Shown: positions 34,056 through 42,755 of the stretch, piece by piece
How positions within the stretch are numbered: the first letter of the stretch is position 1
Layout of the letters: every line of letters begins with the position of its first letter
NCBI GenBank assembly: GCA_013178275.1
Contig: JABLWZ010000010.1
Span: forward strand, 62,001-126,000
DNA from: Bacillota bacterium
GTDB taxonomy: Bacteria > Bacillota > Ch66 > Ch109
DNA: 64,000 bases
Direction: 5' to 3'
The notes under the pieces: model-generated
Seen by the model: the letters and a program-made list of their open reading frames with translations, nothing else
What the model was told of the DNA's origin: nothing
Databases searched by the model: none
Translations under genes and position numbers: made by a program

Positions 34056-36056
34056 ATGGAAATACCTATGCTGAATGACATTATAATAATCATCGGCCTG
34101 TCCATCTTCGTCATCTTCGGGTGCCAGAAGCTCCGGATACCCGGGGTGGTGGGGCTGCTCATCACCGGCGTCGTGGCGGGCCCGAACGGGCTCGGGCTGG
34201 TCCAGGGCGTCCACGACGTCGAGGTCCTGGCCGAGATAGGGATTATCCTCCTGCTGTTCACCATCGGGATCGAGTTTTCCCTGGGCCAGCTGCTGCAGAT
34301 AAGGAAAACCGTCCTGCTCGGAGGGGGCCTGCAGGTCCTCCTTACCACCCTGGGGGCCATGTTCCTGATGTCCGAGCTGGGGCATTCCCGGGGCGAGTCG
34401 GTGTTTATCGGGTTTCTCGTCTCCCTCAGCAGCACGGCGATAGTCCTGAAGCTGCTGCAGGACCGGCTGGAGGTAGACTCCCCGCACGGCCGCAACGTGC
34501 TGGGGATACTCATCTTCCAGGACATCGCCATCGTCCCGATGATTCTCCTCACCCCCCTGCTGGCGGGGTCCGCGGGCGGTCTATCCGAGCCGCCTTATAT
34601 CCTCCTGGCCAAGGGGATAGCCGTCATGCTGCTGGTGGTGGCCTGCGCCAAGTGGGTCGTCCCCTTCCTACTCTACCAGATCGCCCGGCTGAAAAACCGA
34701 GAGCTGTTCCTGATCAGCATCGTCGCTATCTGCCTCTCGGTCGCCTGGCTGACCTCCAGCATCGGGCTCTCCCTGTCCCTGGGCGCGTTCCTGGCGGGAC
34801 TGATCGTCTCCGAGTCGGAGTACAGCCACCACGCCCTGGGGAACATCCTGCCCTTCAAGGACGTGTTCACCAGCTTCTTCTTCGTGTCCATCGGCATGCT
34901 GCTGGACGTCGGGTTCCTGTTCGAACAGCCGCTGGCCGTATCCTCGATCACCCTGGGGGTCATGGTGGCCAAGACGATTATCGCGGGACTGGTGGTGATC
35001 GCCCTGGGGTTCCCGATCCGGACCGCCCTCCTGGCGGGTTTGGCCCTGGGCCAGGTCGGAGAATTCGCCTTCGTTCTTTCGAGGACGGGAATAGAGTATA
35101 ATTTATTTACCGGGAATACCTATCAGCTGTTCCTGGCGGTATCGGTCCTGACCATGGCCCTGACCCCCTTCTGCATATCGCTGGGACCAGTCGCGGCCAA
35201 TTTCCTGATGCGGCTGCCCTTGCCGAAGAGGCTGAAGACCGGGGTCAACCCCGGGATCGAGGTCGACGAGGAGTCGCTGACCGACCACCTGATCATCATC
35301 GGGTTCGGGGTCAACGGCAAGAACCTGGCCCGGGCCGCCACGGCCGCCGGTATTCCGTACATCGCCATTGAGATGAACCCCGACACTGTGAGGCAGGAGA
35401 GGGAAAGCGGGGAGCCGATCTTCTTCGGCGACGCCACCCATGCCGAAGTCCTCCGCCATGCCAACCTAAAGCGGGCGCGGGTGGTGGTCGTCGCCATCTC
35501 CGACCCGGCGGCGTCGGTGCGGGTGGCCGACCTGATCCGTAAGATGGACCGGGAGGTGCACATCATCGTACGGACCAGATACATCCAGGAGATCGAGCCC
35601 CTGTATCAGGTGGGGGCCAACGAGGTCATCCCCGAGGAGTTCGAGACTTCGATCGAGATATTCACCCTGGTGCTGAAAAAATACCTGGTTCCCAGGGACG
35701 AGATCGAGAAGTTCATCGCCGAAGTCAGGTCGGACGGGTACGAGATGCTGAGGACCCTCTCCCGCAAATCGGCGACCTTCAACGACATCAAGCTGCACCA
35801 CCACAACGCGGAGATCATCACCTTCAAGGTGGGTGAACGGTCGTTCGTGGCGGGAAAGACCCTGACCCAGATCGAGCTGCGCAGCAGATACGGGGTGTCG
35901 CTGCTGCTGATCCGCCGCGGCGAGGAGACCATACTGAACCCGGGTGGAGACACCCAGATACTCGCCCACGACGCAGCTATCGTCCTCGGGTCACCCGATG
36001 ATTTGGCCGAGGTGACCGAGCTGTTCCACAACCCCGATGAGGAGGAAATCCTGTGA
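34056..36056 (+). CDS. Monovalent cation:proton antiporter-2 (KefB/CPA2) with TrkA-N and TrkA-C domains
   Basis: A 666-residue membrane protein. Residues about 1-385 form the CPA2 exchanger with some twelve helices (IGIILLLFTIGIEFSL, GQVGEFAFVLSRTG). A TrkA-N nucleotide-binding domain follows at about 410-530 (DHLIIIGFGVNGKNLARAA), then a TrkA-C domain at about 570-660 (FVAGKTLTQIELRSRYGVS). It would exchange K+ or Na+ for protons under nucleotide control. ATG 34056 has AAAGGAGC upstream. Its stop TGA overlaps the GTG of the zinc-ribbon gene, and a K+ channel gene follows, so the three form a potassium-handling unit. Confidence 0.92.
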   Translation: MEIPMLNDIIIIIGLSIFVIFGCQKLRIPGVVGLLITGVVAGPNGLGLVQGVHDVEVLAEIGIILLLFTIGIEFSLGQLLQIRKTVLLGGGLQVLLTTLGAMFLMSELGHSRGESVFIGFLVSLSSTAIVLKLLQDRLEVDSPHGRNVLGILIFQDIAIVPMILLTPLLAGSAGGLSEPPYILLAKGIAVMLLVVACAKWVVPFLLYQIARLKNRELFLISIVAICLSVAWLTSSIGLSLSLGAFLAGLIVSESEYSHHALGNILPFKDVFTSFFFVSIGMLLDVGFLFEQPLAVSSITLGVMVAKTIIAGLVVIALGFPIRTALLAGLALGQVGEFAFVLSRTGIEYNLFTGNTYQLFLAVSVLTMALTPFCISLGPVAANFLMRLPLPKRLKTGVNPGIEVDEESLTDHLIIIGFGVNGKNLARAATAAGIPYIAIEMNPDTVRQERESGEPIFFGDATHAEVLRHANLKRARVVVVAISDPAASVRVADLIRKMDREVHIIVRTRYIQEIEPLYQVGANEVIPEEFETSIEIFTLVLKKYLVPRDEIEKFIAEVRSDGYEMLRTLSRKSATFNDIKLHHHNAEIITFKVGERSFVAGKTLTQIELRSRYGVSLLLIRRGEETILNPGGDTQILAHDAAIVLGSPDDLAEVTELFHNPDEEEIL

Positions 36057-36208
36057 ATCCGATATTTCAGGCCATGCTCAAGGCAGCCCTTTTCCAGAAG
36101 GTGGCCTGCCCCAGCTGCAAGCGAAGCCAGGTGGTGTCGGCCCAAAAAAAGAAAGCGGGAACCCGCTGCAAGTACTGCGGCAGCGGCATACCCCCTTCAT
36201 CTCCCTAG
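36053..36208 (+). CDS. Small zinc-ribbon protein
   Basis: A 51-residue protein starting at GTG 36053, which overlaps the antiporter stop (GTGA), so it is translationally coupled. Four cysteines in two pairs, ACPSC and RCKYC, about 20 residues apart, make a zinc ribbon, with a lysine-rich loop QKKKAG between them. AGGAGG lies eight bases before the start. I do not know a function; coupling to the antiporter suggests a regulatory or assembly role. Confidence 0.75.
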   Translation: MNPIFQAMLKAALFQKVACPSCKRSQVVSAQKKKAGTRCKYCGSGIPPSSP

Positions 36209-36314
36209 CACCCGGCGGAGCGCTGCACCGCCGGCTCCGATGAGTACGCGGTGCGGCAGGGAAAAAGACTGGCCCGCGAATACGGCTTAAGATTCTACAA
36301 ACGGGGGTATCACC

Positions 36315-36920
36315 TTGACTGAAAACAAGCGCCAGCTGAAACTCGTCTCCCACAGTGGTTACCAGTTCAGGTACCGGTTCCTGCTGGTATCTCTTGCCCT
36401 TTTCGCTTTACTGGCTTACTCGTTCACCAACACCTTTATCCAGCTGCCCTTTGCCGCGCCGGCCGCGGTCCTCTCCATCGTCTCCGGACTCTCGCTGATG
36501 ACCGCCGTCTTCCTGGGGTTTTTCCCTAGAAACCGCGGCCAGGGATGGATGAAGCCGGCCCCGGACCGGGGCTTCCGCTACCTCTTCCTGGGCTGGGTCT
36601 TAAGCGTGTTCAGCATCGTGGTCGGTTACTCCAGCCTGTACACCGAGCTGTACCGGAGGGTCGCGGGCAGTTTCGCGGGGGAGTTGGGGGGCATCACCTC
36701 GGTCTACTTCTCGGTGGTCACCTTCGCCACCGTGGGCTATGGCGATATCTATCCGACAGCCTCGCTTTCCAGGATACTGGTGATGAGCGAGATACTCATC
36801 CCGGTGATACTCCTGCCGCTGGTCCTGGCCATCTCAATTTTCTGGGTGATAAACCGTAACCAGTCGCTGAAGGCCGATGCGGAGTCGAAGCCCCGCAACC
36901 CTTACACCAGGATCAAGTGA
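36315..36920 (+). CDS. Potassium channel family protein (two-pore-helix, KcsA-like core)
   Basis: A 201-residue membrane protein with four hydrophobic segments. The last two flank a pore loop with the selectivity filter TFATVGYGD, the hallmark of K+ channels, and the pore is followed by a helix EILIPVILLPLVLAISIFWV. The start is TTG 36315 with GGGGG eight bases upstream; no closer ATG exists. It has no RCK domain, so gating is not by that route. It lies about 100 bases after the zinc-ribbon gene and probably belongs to the antiporter transcript. Confidence 0.88.
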   Translation: MTENKRQLKLVSHSGYQFRYRFLLVSLALFALLAYSFTNTFIQLPFAAPAAVLSIVSGLSLMTAVFLGFFPRNRGQGWMKPAPDRGFRYLFLGWVLSVFSIVVGYSSLYTELYRRVAGSFAGELGGITSVYFSVVTFATVGYGDIYPTASLSRILVMSEILIPVILLPLVLAISIFWVINRNQSLKADAESKPRNPYTRIK

Positions 36921-36950
36921 CCGGGATTATTCTCTTCGCCGCTCACGGAG

Positions 36951-37578
36951 CTATTCATTGCTGGCGAACGCCAGGCGGATGCCCAGTACTATCAATACCA
37001 GGCCGGTGAAGCGCTCCACCAGGTGCGAGATGGATAAGAAGCGGGTTCGAATCGAATGGTGAGTGACCAGAACCGATACCAGAGAGTACCAGGATATCTC
37101 GATGCCGATCCATCGTGAATCCATAAACCAGCTGGGCGAGGAGAGTCGTCTGCGGGTCGATGAGCTGGGTAAACAGCGCTAGGAAAAACAGGGTGGCTTT
37201 CGGGTTGAGCAGGTCGGTCAGGAGCCCGGTGTAAAAAGCCCGATAATTGTTGATCGGCTCGTTTTTCAGGAAATCTTCGATCTGGGATGGCCTCTTCCCC
37301 GCCAGCAGCGACCTTATCCCGATGTATACCAGGTAGATCGCGCCAAGCCACTTCAAAACTTCGAACAGCAGGATTGATTTGGCGATGATAACGCCGATCC
37401 CCACCAGGCAGTAGGTGATATGTACCAGGCTTCCCAGGGCCATGCCGAGAACAGTACAGAGTCCCGCCCTTCGCGAGTATACCAGACTGTTTCTTATAGT
37501 CACCGCGAAATTGGGGCCGGGCGATACGACCACCACGAATCCGATAATAAACACGGTCAGCCAAGTTTCAAGCGACAA
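36951..37578 (-). pseudogene. LysE-family translocator, frameshifted
   Basis: An amino-acid/metabolite exporter of the LysE/RhtB family, about 208 residues when the frames are joined. The N-terminal part from ATG 37578 reads VVVVSPGPNFAVTIRNSL and LNPKATLFFLALFTQL, both diagnostic. Near 37108-37113 one extra base shifts the frame; the correct continuation IGIEISWYSLVSV through GLVLIVLGIRLAFASNE runs in the next frame to a TAG at 36951-36953. Both parts are well conserved, so the lesion is recent or an assembly error. An intact exporter would have five or six helices. Confidence 0.82.
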
Positions 37579-37678
37579 GCGGGCACCCTCCTTTCAGACA
37601 ACTCCAGTCTAACATCTCAAGATCAAGCATACAACCGACAGCGGCAGCATCCATGTTTATCGCATATATCATTTAAAT

Positions 37679-38263
37679 ATGCGCAAAACTAATAAAAGTA
37701 TTTCTATCCTGGGGGTTTGCCATTACATGAGCAACAATCTGCTGCTGTGGTCTTTTGTAGTACTGCCCTGGTTCACCCTGGTTCTGATGAAAAAAAGAGA
37801 TATCAAGCGCTACATGCCGGCCGCCTTGTTTACTATCGTAACAACCTCCCTGGTCATGGAGTCTGGTATCACAATGAAGCTGTGGTATATTCGGGAAACC
37901 GTCTACCCCCTCAAGGAGACGATACCATACGTTTACGGCCTCGCCCCGGTGGTCGCGATCTGGGTTTTGAGGTATACCTATCGCAGTTTTTGGTTGTACC
38001 TGGCTGTAGACACGGCCTTTAATTCCATATTCGCGTTCTTTTTCACTCCCTGGCTGGTAAGCAGAGGCATAAAGGACCTGTATGCCACCAGCTTTTCACT
38101 TTTTTTAATCGTGACCGGGCTGTCGCTCCTGCTTTACACATACCAGGTGTGGCAGGACGAAACCCTGGTTACGGCCGAGAAAGGCCGATTTTGGACATTT
38201 TTTCAACCAGCGGCAAATAAACCGAGGTTCAAAGACCCGGAGGATAAAATGGGTGATCTCTAG
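37679..38263 (+). CDS. CBO0543-family-like polytopic membrane protein
   Basis: A protein of up to 194 residues with about five hydrophobic segments and aromatic-rich loops (YMPAALFTIVTTSLVMESGI, WYIRETVYPL). Its build resembles the CBO0543-like proteins encoded at 56999-58204. These are frequent in spore-forming Firmicutes and have no established function. ATG 37727 (MSNNLLLWSF) is an alternative start with a weak GGGGGT upstream; ATG 37679 has none, so the start is uncertain. Its 3' end overlaps the convergent alcohol dehydrogenase gene by four bases. Confidence 0.65.
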   Translation: MRKTNKSISILGVCHYMSNNLLLWSFVVLPWFTLVLMKKRDIKRYMPAALFTIVTTSLVMESGITMKLWYIRETVYPLKETIPYVYGLAPVVAIWVLRYTYRSFWLYLAVDTAFNSIFAFFFTPWLVSRGIKDLYATSFSLFLIVTGLSLLLYTYQVWQDETLVTAEKGRFWTFFQPAANKPRFKDPEDKMGDL

Positions 38264-39432
38264 TATGCTCTGGTAAGGATTTCTACGATATCTTCACCGG
38301 CGCCCTGCTGGGGATTGGTAAATGTTGTTATATCCTTTAAAGCGTTTTGCGCGAGCTGACTGAAGTCGTCTTTATTCGCCCCCATCTGTTCCAACCCGCT
38401 GGGAATACCGATATCAGAACTAAGCCGCCTGATTGCGCCGCAGATTTTATCCACGGCCTTGTTTTTGTTGCCCGCGGTTTCCCCGACCGCGGCTGCGATA
38501 TCCAGAAGCCGTTCTTCCGGGATCGCGGCGGAATTGAATTCTATTACATAGGGCAGCAGTATGGCGTTATAGTCCCCGTGAGCCTGCTGGTAAGCCCCAC
38601 CCAGCTGGTGCGATATCGCGTGGACATATCCCAGCCCGGCGCTGTTAAAAGCCATTCCCGCCATCACGCTGCCGTACATCATCTTCTCCCTCGCTTCCAG
38701 GTCATTGCCGTTCTCATAGGCCCTCCTGAGATAACCGAACGCCAGTTCCAGGGCGCCCATTGCCAGATGGTCGGTTATCGGTGTGGCCTCCGTGGAGACC
38801 AGCGCTTCCACCGCGTGTGAAACAACATCGATCCCAGAACTGGCTGTTACCTCCTTCGGCATGCTCGACATAAACAGGGGGTCGTTGACCGAGATGTAAG
38901 GTGTGATCTTGGGATCCCCAATCGCCATCTTCACCTTTCTCGATTCATCGACGATGATACAAAACATCGTCAACTCGGCGGCCGACCCGGAGGTCGTATT
39001 GATCGCGATCTGCGGCACAACTGGCTTTCTGACCTTTTGAAACCCTTCATAGTCGATAATCGAGCCCCCGTTGGTAGCGACCGTGGCTATAGCCTTGGCG
39101 CAGTCATGATTGGTCCCGCCGCCGATGGATATTATCAGGGAGTAGTCCCGCTTCAGCGGGTTTAGCCCTTTTTCAAAGTAGGTCAAAGCATCTTCGACGT
39201 ATGATACCGTGGGATTGGGATGTAAGACTCCATCGAATATATCATACGAGATGAACAGGTTCTTCAGGATCGTCTCGACCTGCTCGACATAACCCAGGGT
39301 TATCATGTTCTTGTCGGTCACTATCAATGCCTTCTTCAGCTTCCAATCAAGCAGCTGGGTCGGGAGGTCCTTGATCGCCCCCACCCCGATGAGGTTCGTC
39401 CTTGGCAAAATGAAATTATGCGTATTTTCCAT
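38260..39432 (-). CDS. Iron-containing alcohol dehydrogenase
   Basis: A 390-residue group III alcohol dehydrogenase. The NAD-binding GGGTNHDCAKAIA and the metal-binding HAISHQLGGAYQQAHGDYNA (two His ligands) are present, as is TTSGSAAELTMFC. Relatives use methanol, 1,3-propanediol, butanol or 4-hydroxybutyrate. Beside a crotonase, CoA-transferases, an acyl-CoA dehydrogenase and a thiolase, a role in alcohol or hydroxyacid oxidation is reasonable. It could be the 4-hydroxybutyrate-type dehydrogenase missing from the AbfD operon (inference). ATG 39432 has AAGAAAGGG upstream. Confidence 0.92.
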   Translation of the reverse strand: MENTHNFILPRTNLIGVGAIKDLPTQLLDWKLKKALIVTDKNMITLGYVEQVETILKNLFISYDIFDGVLHPNPTVSYVEDALTYFEKGLNPLKRDYSLIISIGGGTNHDCAKAIATVATNGGSIIDYEGFQKVRKPVVPQIAINTTSGSAAELTMFCIIVDESRKVKMAIGDPKITPYISVNDPLFMSSMPKEVTASSGIDVVSHAVEALVSTEATPITDHLAMGALELAFGYLRRAYENGNDLEAREKMMYGSVMAGMAFNSAGLGYVHAISHQLGGAYQQAHGDYNAILLPYVIEFNSAAIPEERLLDIAAAVGETAGNKNKAVDKICGAIRRLSSDIGIPSGLEQMGANKDDFSQLAQNALKDITTFTNPQQGAGEDIVEILTRAY

Positions 39433-39567
39433 TACAGACCCTTTCTTAATTATTTGCTCGATCTTATTATTTTCGTTTTAACTGGCTTTGCATACAGAAG
39501 GACAGATTCTACGATGCCTCTTTCTGAATAAACCTTCACCGTTTTTCTTCTGCGGAGCGGAATAATT

Positions 39568-39594
39568 AGGAGAACCCCGCTGTGGGGTTCTCCT
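39568..39594 (-). terminator. Hairpin after the crotonase gene
   Basis: Perfect 11-base arms AGGAGAACCCC and GGGGTTCTCCT with a 5-base loop, 32 bases past the crotonase stop. The minus-strand tail AATTATTCC is only moderately T-rich. It separates crotonase from the alcohol dehydrogenase gene. Confidence 0.75.
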
Positions 39595-39626
39595 TAAACC
39601 CATTTGCCGTTTTATCCGGGCATACA

Positions 39627-40418
39627 CTACCGGTTCTTGTAGGCCGGCTTCCGCTTCTCCATGAACGCCAGCATCCCCTCTTTCTGGTCCTCGGTGGCGA
39701 ATAGCCCGCTGAAGCACTCCGCCTCGTAGGTCAGCGCCGACCCGATGTCGAGCTGGATCCCCACGTTCATGGACGACTTGGCGATCTTTAAGGCCACCGC
39801 GCTCTTGGCGATCAGCTTTTTGGCGATCTCTCCGGCCTTCTCCAGGGCGGTCCCGGTGGGCACCACCAGGTTGACCAGTCCTATCCGGTACGCCTCCTGG
39901 GCGTTGATGGTCTCTCCCAGGAAGACCAGCTCCTTGGCCCGGGTCATCCCCACCAGGCGCGGAAGCCTCTGGGTGCCGCCCGCTCCCGGGATTATCCCCA
40001 GGTTTATCTCCGGCTGGCCGAAGACTGCCTGCTCCTCGGCGATCCGGAGGTCGAAGCCCATGGCCAGTTCATTCCCCCCCCCCAGGGTCATACCGTTAAT
40101 CGCGGCGATAGTGGGGATAGGAAGGTTTTCCAGCTTCAGCATGGTGTCCCGGATCGACATCACGAACTCCCGGGCCTGCAGCGATGTGAGGGGCTGCATG
40201 AAGACGATGTCCCCCCCGGCAGCGAAAGCCTTGCCGCCGCTGCCGGTGACTATCAGCACCCGGGCCTCCGGGTTGGCGGTGACCTCGCCTAACGCCTGGT
40301 CAAATTCGCCGAACAGCTGGGCGTTCAAGGCGTTCAGGGCCCTGGGACGGTTCAGGGTTATGGTCGCGACGCCGTCGGATATTTCTAGGATTATCGTTTC
40401 GTAATTGATATTCATCAC
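39627..40418 (-). CDS. Enoyl-CoA hydratase (crotonase)
   Basis: A 263-residue crotonase with both catalytic glutamates (GGGNELAM and FGQPEI) and oxyanion segment AFAAGGDIVFM. It is most like the partial crotonase at 1-691 in motif detail. It belongs to the second acyl-CoA cluster with CoA-transferase, acyl-CoA dehydrogenase, 3-hydroxyacyl-CoA dehydrogenase and thiolase genes, which together give a complete beta-oxidation spiral for a short acyl-CoA. It is separated from gctB by 282 bases holding the plus-orientation copy of an inverted repeat element, so it probably has its own promoter. ATG 40418, ribosome site GAGGGGGG. Confidence 0.93.
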   Translation of the reverse strand: MMNINYETIILEISDGVATITLNRPRALNALNAQLFGEFDQALGEVTANPEARVLIVTGSGGKAFAAGGDIVFMQPLTSLQAREFVMSIRDTMLKLENLPIPTIAAINGMTLGGGNELAMGFDLRIAEEQAVFGQPEINLGIIPGAGGTQRLPRLVGMTRAKELVFLGETINAQEAYRIGLVNLVVPTGTALEKAGEIAKKLIAKSAVALKIAKSSMNVGIQLDIGSALTYEAECFSGLFATEDQKEGMLAFMEKRKPAYKNR

Positions 40419-40535
40419 CCCCCTCTTTTAATAACATTAATTTCATAGTCCGAATGCAACCTGTTTATTTAATTATTAAGCTGCCAAAGATCCTAAATAT
40501 GTTTTCGGCTTATCTATCAGTTGTTAAATAAATCT

Positions 40536-40670
40536 AAAGCTCGAATGAGCCGACTCCACCACTGGAAAAACGACAAACACTCATAGAGGCGAATGAGAGC
40601 TGGAGTGTGGGGTACTGTCAGCCACAGCGGCGATAATCGAATCACTTCTAATTGGAGCGACATAAAGCTT
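40536..40670 (+). repeat. ~135-bp element, right-facing copy, left of gctBA
   Basis: Begins AAAGCTCGAATGAGC and ends ATTGGAGCGACATAAAGCTT. The reverse complement of 42596-42735 matches it along its length with scattered substitutions, including GGCGATAATC and the terminal GACATAAAGCTT. A small CTGT/ACAG hairpin is kept. The two copies face each other across the gctBA genes. No coding frame is evident. Confidence 0.75.
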
Positions 40671-40700
40671 GATCGGTAACTTAAAAACAACCAAATAAGC

Positions 40701-41573
40701 TTATATAATCCCCTTGGCTTTAATTAAGTTGTTCATCTTCTCGTAGCTGTTCTCGAACATCTCGACGAAGCGCTGAAAATTGCCGGCCAGGGTCATCCGT
40801 CCCGCTCCCAGGTAGACCGCCTCGGGGTCCAGGGTGCGCATGACTTCCACCTGTTCCCTGGTGGGCGGCTCGGTGGTTTTCAGGTCGGGCGCGACCTGGA
40901 GGTCCCACTGCACCTGGTCGCGCACCTTGGCTATATCCACCCCCGGGTGGAGGCTGTCAAGATACATCTCCTTGGTCTCGGGGTCGAATCGGTAAACCCC
41001 CATGGTGGTGACCACCGAGACCGGCCCCCCGCCGGGGAGCCCTGCCTTTTCCCTCGCCCCCGGCCCGGTCAGGTACCCGGGCGAGGTGACGTAGTCGCAC
41101 TTGTTGACGAAGCGGCGCCCCTCCTGCCGCATCATGATGACCGTGCGCTTGGCGCAGGAGGCCAGGTCGTTGGCCCCCCCGCTCCCCGCCAATCGGATCT
41201 TGGGGTTGTTGTAGTCCCCGATCACCGTGGAGTTCAGGTTGCCGTACTTGTCGATCTGGGCCCCGCTGATGCAGGCCACATCCACAAACCCCGCCTGCTG
41301 GGCACCCATGACCTCCCTCATGGTGCTGGTGGCGTAGGAAAGCTCGTTGCAGACCGCGCAGGCCACGCACATCATCAGCCGTCGGGGAGCGGGTCCCAGG
41401 GCGCCGAACTCCACCATCATGTTGAAGCTGGGCGCGTGGGTGAACTTGGCGGTCAGGGCGGCGATCAGCGGCATCCCCACACCGATAAAGGCCACCTCCC
41501 CATCGAGGAACTCCCGGGCCACACATGAGGCCATCAGTTCCGCCAGGTTGTAGTCAGTCGCGTAATCAGCCAT
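40701..41573 (-). CDS. CoA-transferase beta subunit (glutaconate CoA-transferase type)
   Basis: A 290-residue class I CoA-transferase small subunit. The catalytic-Glu region reads THAPSFNMMVEFGALGP, with Glu in MVEFGA. It also has VACISGAQIDKYGNLNST and LAGSGGANDLASCAKR, typical of the GctB group. It transfers CoA from acetyl-CoA to a carboxylic acid, as a heteromer with the product of the gene just upstream (1-base gap). The adjoining acyl-CoA dehydrogenase, 3-hydroxyacyl-CoA dehydrogenase and thiolase genes suggest the activated acid is then beta-oxidised. Confidence 0.9.
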   Translation of the reverse strand: MADYATDYNLAELMASCVAREFLDGEVAFIGVGMPLIAALTAKFTHAPSFNMMVEFGALGPAPRRLMMCVACAVCNELSYATSTMREVMGAQQAGFVDVACISGAQIDKYGNLNSTVIGDYNNPKIRLAGSGGANDLASCAKRTVIMMRQEGRRFVNKCDYVTSPGYLTGPGAREKAGLPGGGPVSVVTTMGVYRFDPETKEMYLDSLHPGVDIAKVRDQVQWDLQVAPDLKTTEPPTREQVEVMRTLDPEAVYLGAGRMTLAGNFQRFVEMFENSYEKMNNLIKAKGII

Positions 41574-41574
41574 T

Positions 41575-42528
41575 TTACCACCGCACCTCCCCGTACTGCT
41601 GGAATTTACGCTCGAGCCGGTTCAGGGTGCTCAAGCGGTCCCAGCCGATCTTGTCGCAGTATTCTTTCCAGTTCTTGGGTCCCAGGACGTAGTCGTCGCA
41701 CCACTTCAGGAATCCCTCGTGGGTGGCCCACTGCTCGTAGGTCCAGAGTCCAAACGGGAGGTCATGCGGGTAGTAGTAGCTGCACTCCCGGTAGTGCCCC
41801 CCGTAAGGCACCTCGATGACCGCGTCCACGTACATGTAAGGGATCACGGTGAGGTTCGGCATGCGGCGGATTTCCCCCGTGGGGACTATCTCCTCGCAGG
41901 TCACGATCACCCTGCGGCTGGCCCGGGCGAGCACGTCGGTGTTGCCGTAGATGCCCAGCAACTGGCAGTTGCCCATGGGGTCAGCCCTCTGCACGTGGAT
42001 CAGCGCGACGTCCGGGTTGGAAGCGGGCACCAGCGCCACCGGCTGGCCGGTGTAGGGGTCATCCATCACCTTGATGCGGGGGTTGTAAGTGATCATATCC
42101 GACGCCAGCATCGACTTGGTGGGCATGAAGGGCAGTCCTATCGACCCCGCGAACCAGCGCTGCCCGAGTGAGTAGTTGCTGTACTCCTCGATCTCGATCG
42201 GGTGCGGGATTCCCTTTTCGACCGCGCGGCGCCAGACGTTGTCCTGGCCCTCGATCCCGCCCCAGTTGTAGGCGAACTCGGCCTTTTTCACCCTACCCAG
42301 CCCGATCAGCACCGAGGCCAGCCACACGTGGCTGTCCCAGACCAGGGTCAGGTCGCTGACCCCCTGCCGGATCATCTCGAACGTCGCCGCGGACGGGTGG
42401 AAGTTCAGGCCCAGTCCCAGGTAGCATCCGCTCTGCACGTGGGTGGAGATCGCGTCTTTCAGGTCGGTCACCTTGTCCACCGGGGGCTTGGAGCGTTTCT
42501 CCTTCATCCACTCCATAAATTCACTCAC
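41575..42528 (-). CDS. CoA-transferase alpha subunit (glutaconate CoA-transferase type)
   Basis: A 317-residue class I CoA-transferase large subunit. The GctA-type landmarks are GCYLGLGLNFHPSAATFEM, EEYSNYSLGQRWFAGSIGLPF and ALIHVQRADPMGNCQLLGIYG. It pairs with the beta subunit one base downstream. The gene is intact, unlike the related alpha gene at 50247-51062. ATG 42528 has AGGAGGG upstream. The promoter must lie in 42529-42755, which also holds the minus-orientation repeat element. Confidence 0.9.
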   Translation of the reverse strand: MSEFMEWMKEKRSKPPVDKVTDLKDAISTHVQSGCYLGLGLNFHPSAATFEMIRQGVSDLTLVWDSHVWLASVLIGLGRVKKAEFAYNWGGIEGQDNVWRRAVEKGIPHPIEIEEYSNYSLGQRWFAGSIGLPFMPTKSMLASDMITYNPRIKVMDDPYTGQPVALVPASNPDVALIHVQRADPMGNCQLLGIYGNTDVLARASRRVIVTCEEIVPTGEIRRMPNLTVIPYMYVDAVIEVPYGGHYRECSYYYPHDLPFGLWTYEQWATHEGFLKWCDDYVLGPKNWKEYCDKIGWDRLSTLNRLERKFQQYGEVRW

Positions 42529-42595
42529 TTAGATCCCTCCTTTATTTAAAAATATCTAGATATGCTCAAAGTGCTTTCTTTTTGATTTACTTATT

Positions 42596-42735
42596 AAGCT
42601 TTATGTCTCTCCAATTAAGGTTTTCTGATTATCGCCACTGTTGTTGACAGTGCCCCTCAGGTCAAGCCTTCATTCGCTTCTAGCAATACTGCTTTGTTTG
42701 TTTGTCAGTGGTTGTGTCCAGCTCATTCAAGCTTT
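42596..42735 (-). repeat. ~135-bp element, left-facing copy, upstream of gctA
   Basis: Read on the minus strand it begins AAGCTTGAATGAGCTGG and ends ATTGGAGAGACATAAAGCTT, matching the plus-strand copy at 40536-40670. A hairpin CACTGT-N5-ACAGTG corresponds to the shorter hairpin of the other copy. It lies between acyl-CoA dehydrogenase and gctA and so precedes the gctAB transcript. Confidence 0.75.
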
Positions 42736-42755
42736 TTTTATAACAATCATGTTTT

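Noticed and set aside
37035..37060. GGTTCGAATC sequence resembling a tRNA T-arm
   Set aside because: No acceptor stem or anticodon arm can be built around it; it lies inside the LysE reading frame.
42560..42580. Possible sigma-54 promoter (AGCAC...GC) upstream of gctA
   Set aside because: The -24 GG is missing and the spacing to the GC element is wrong.
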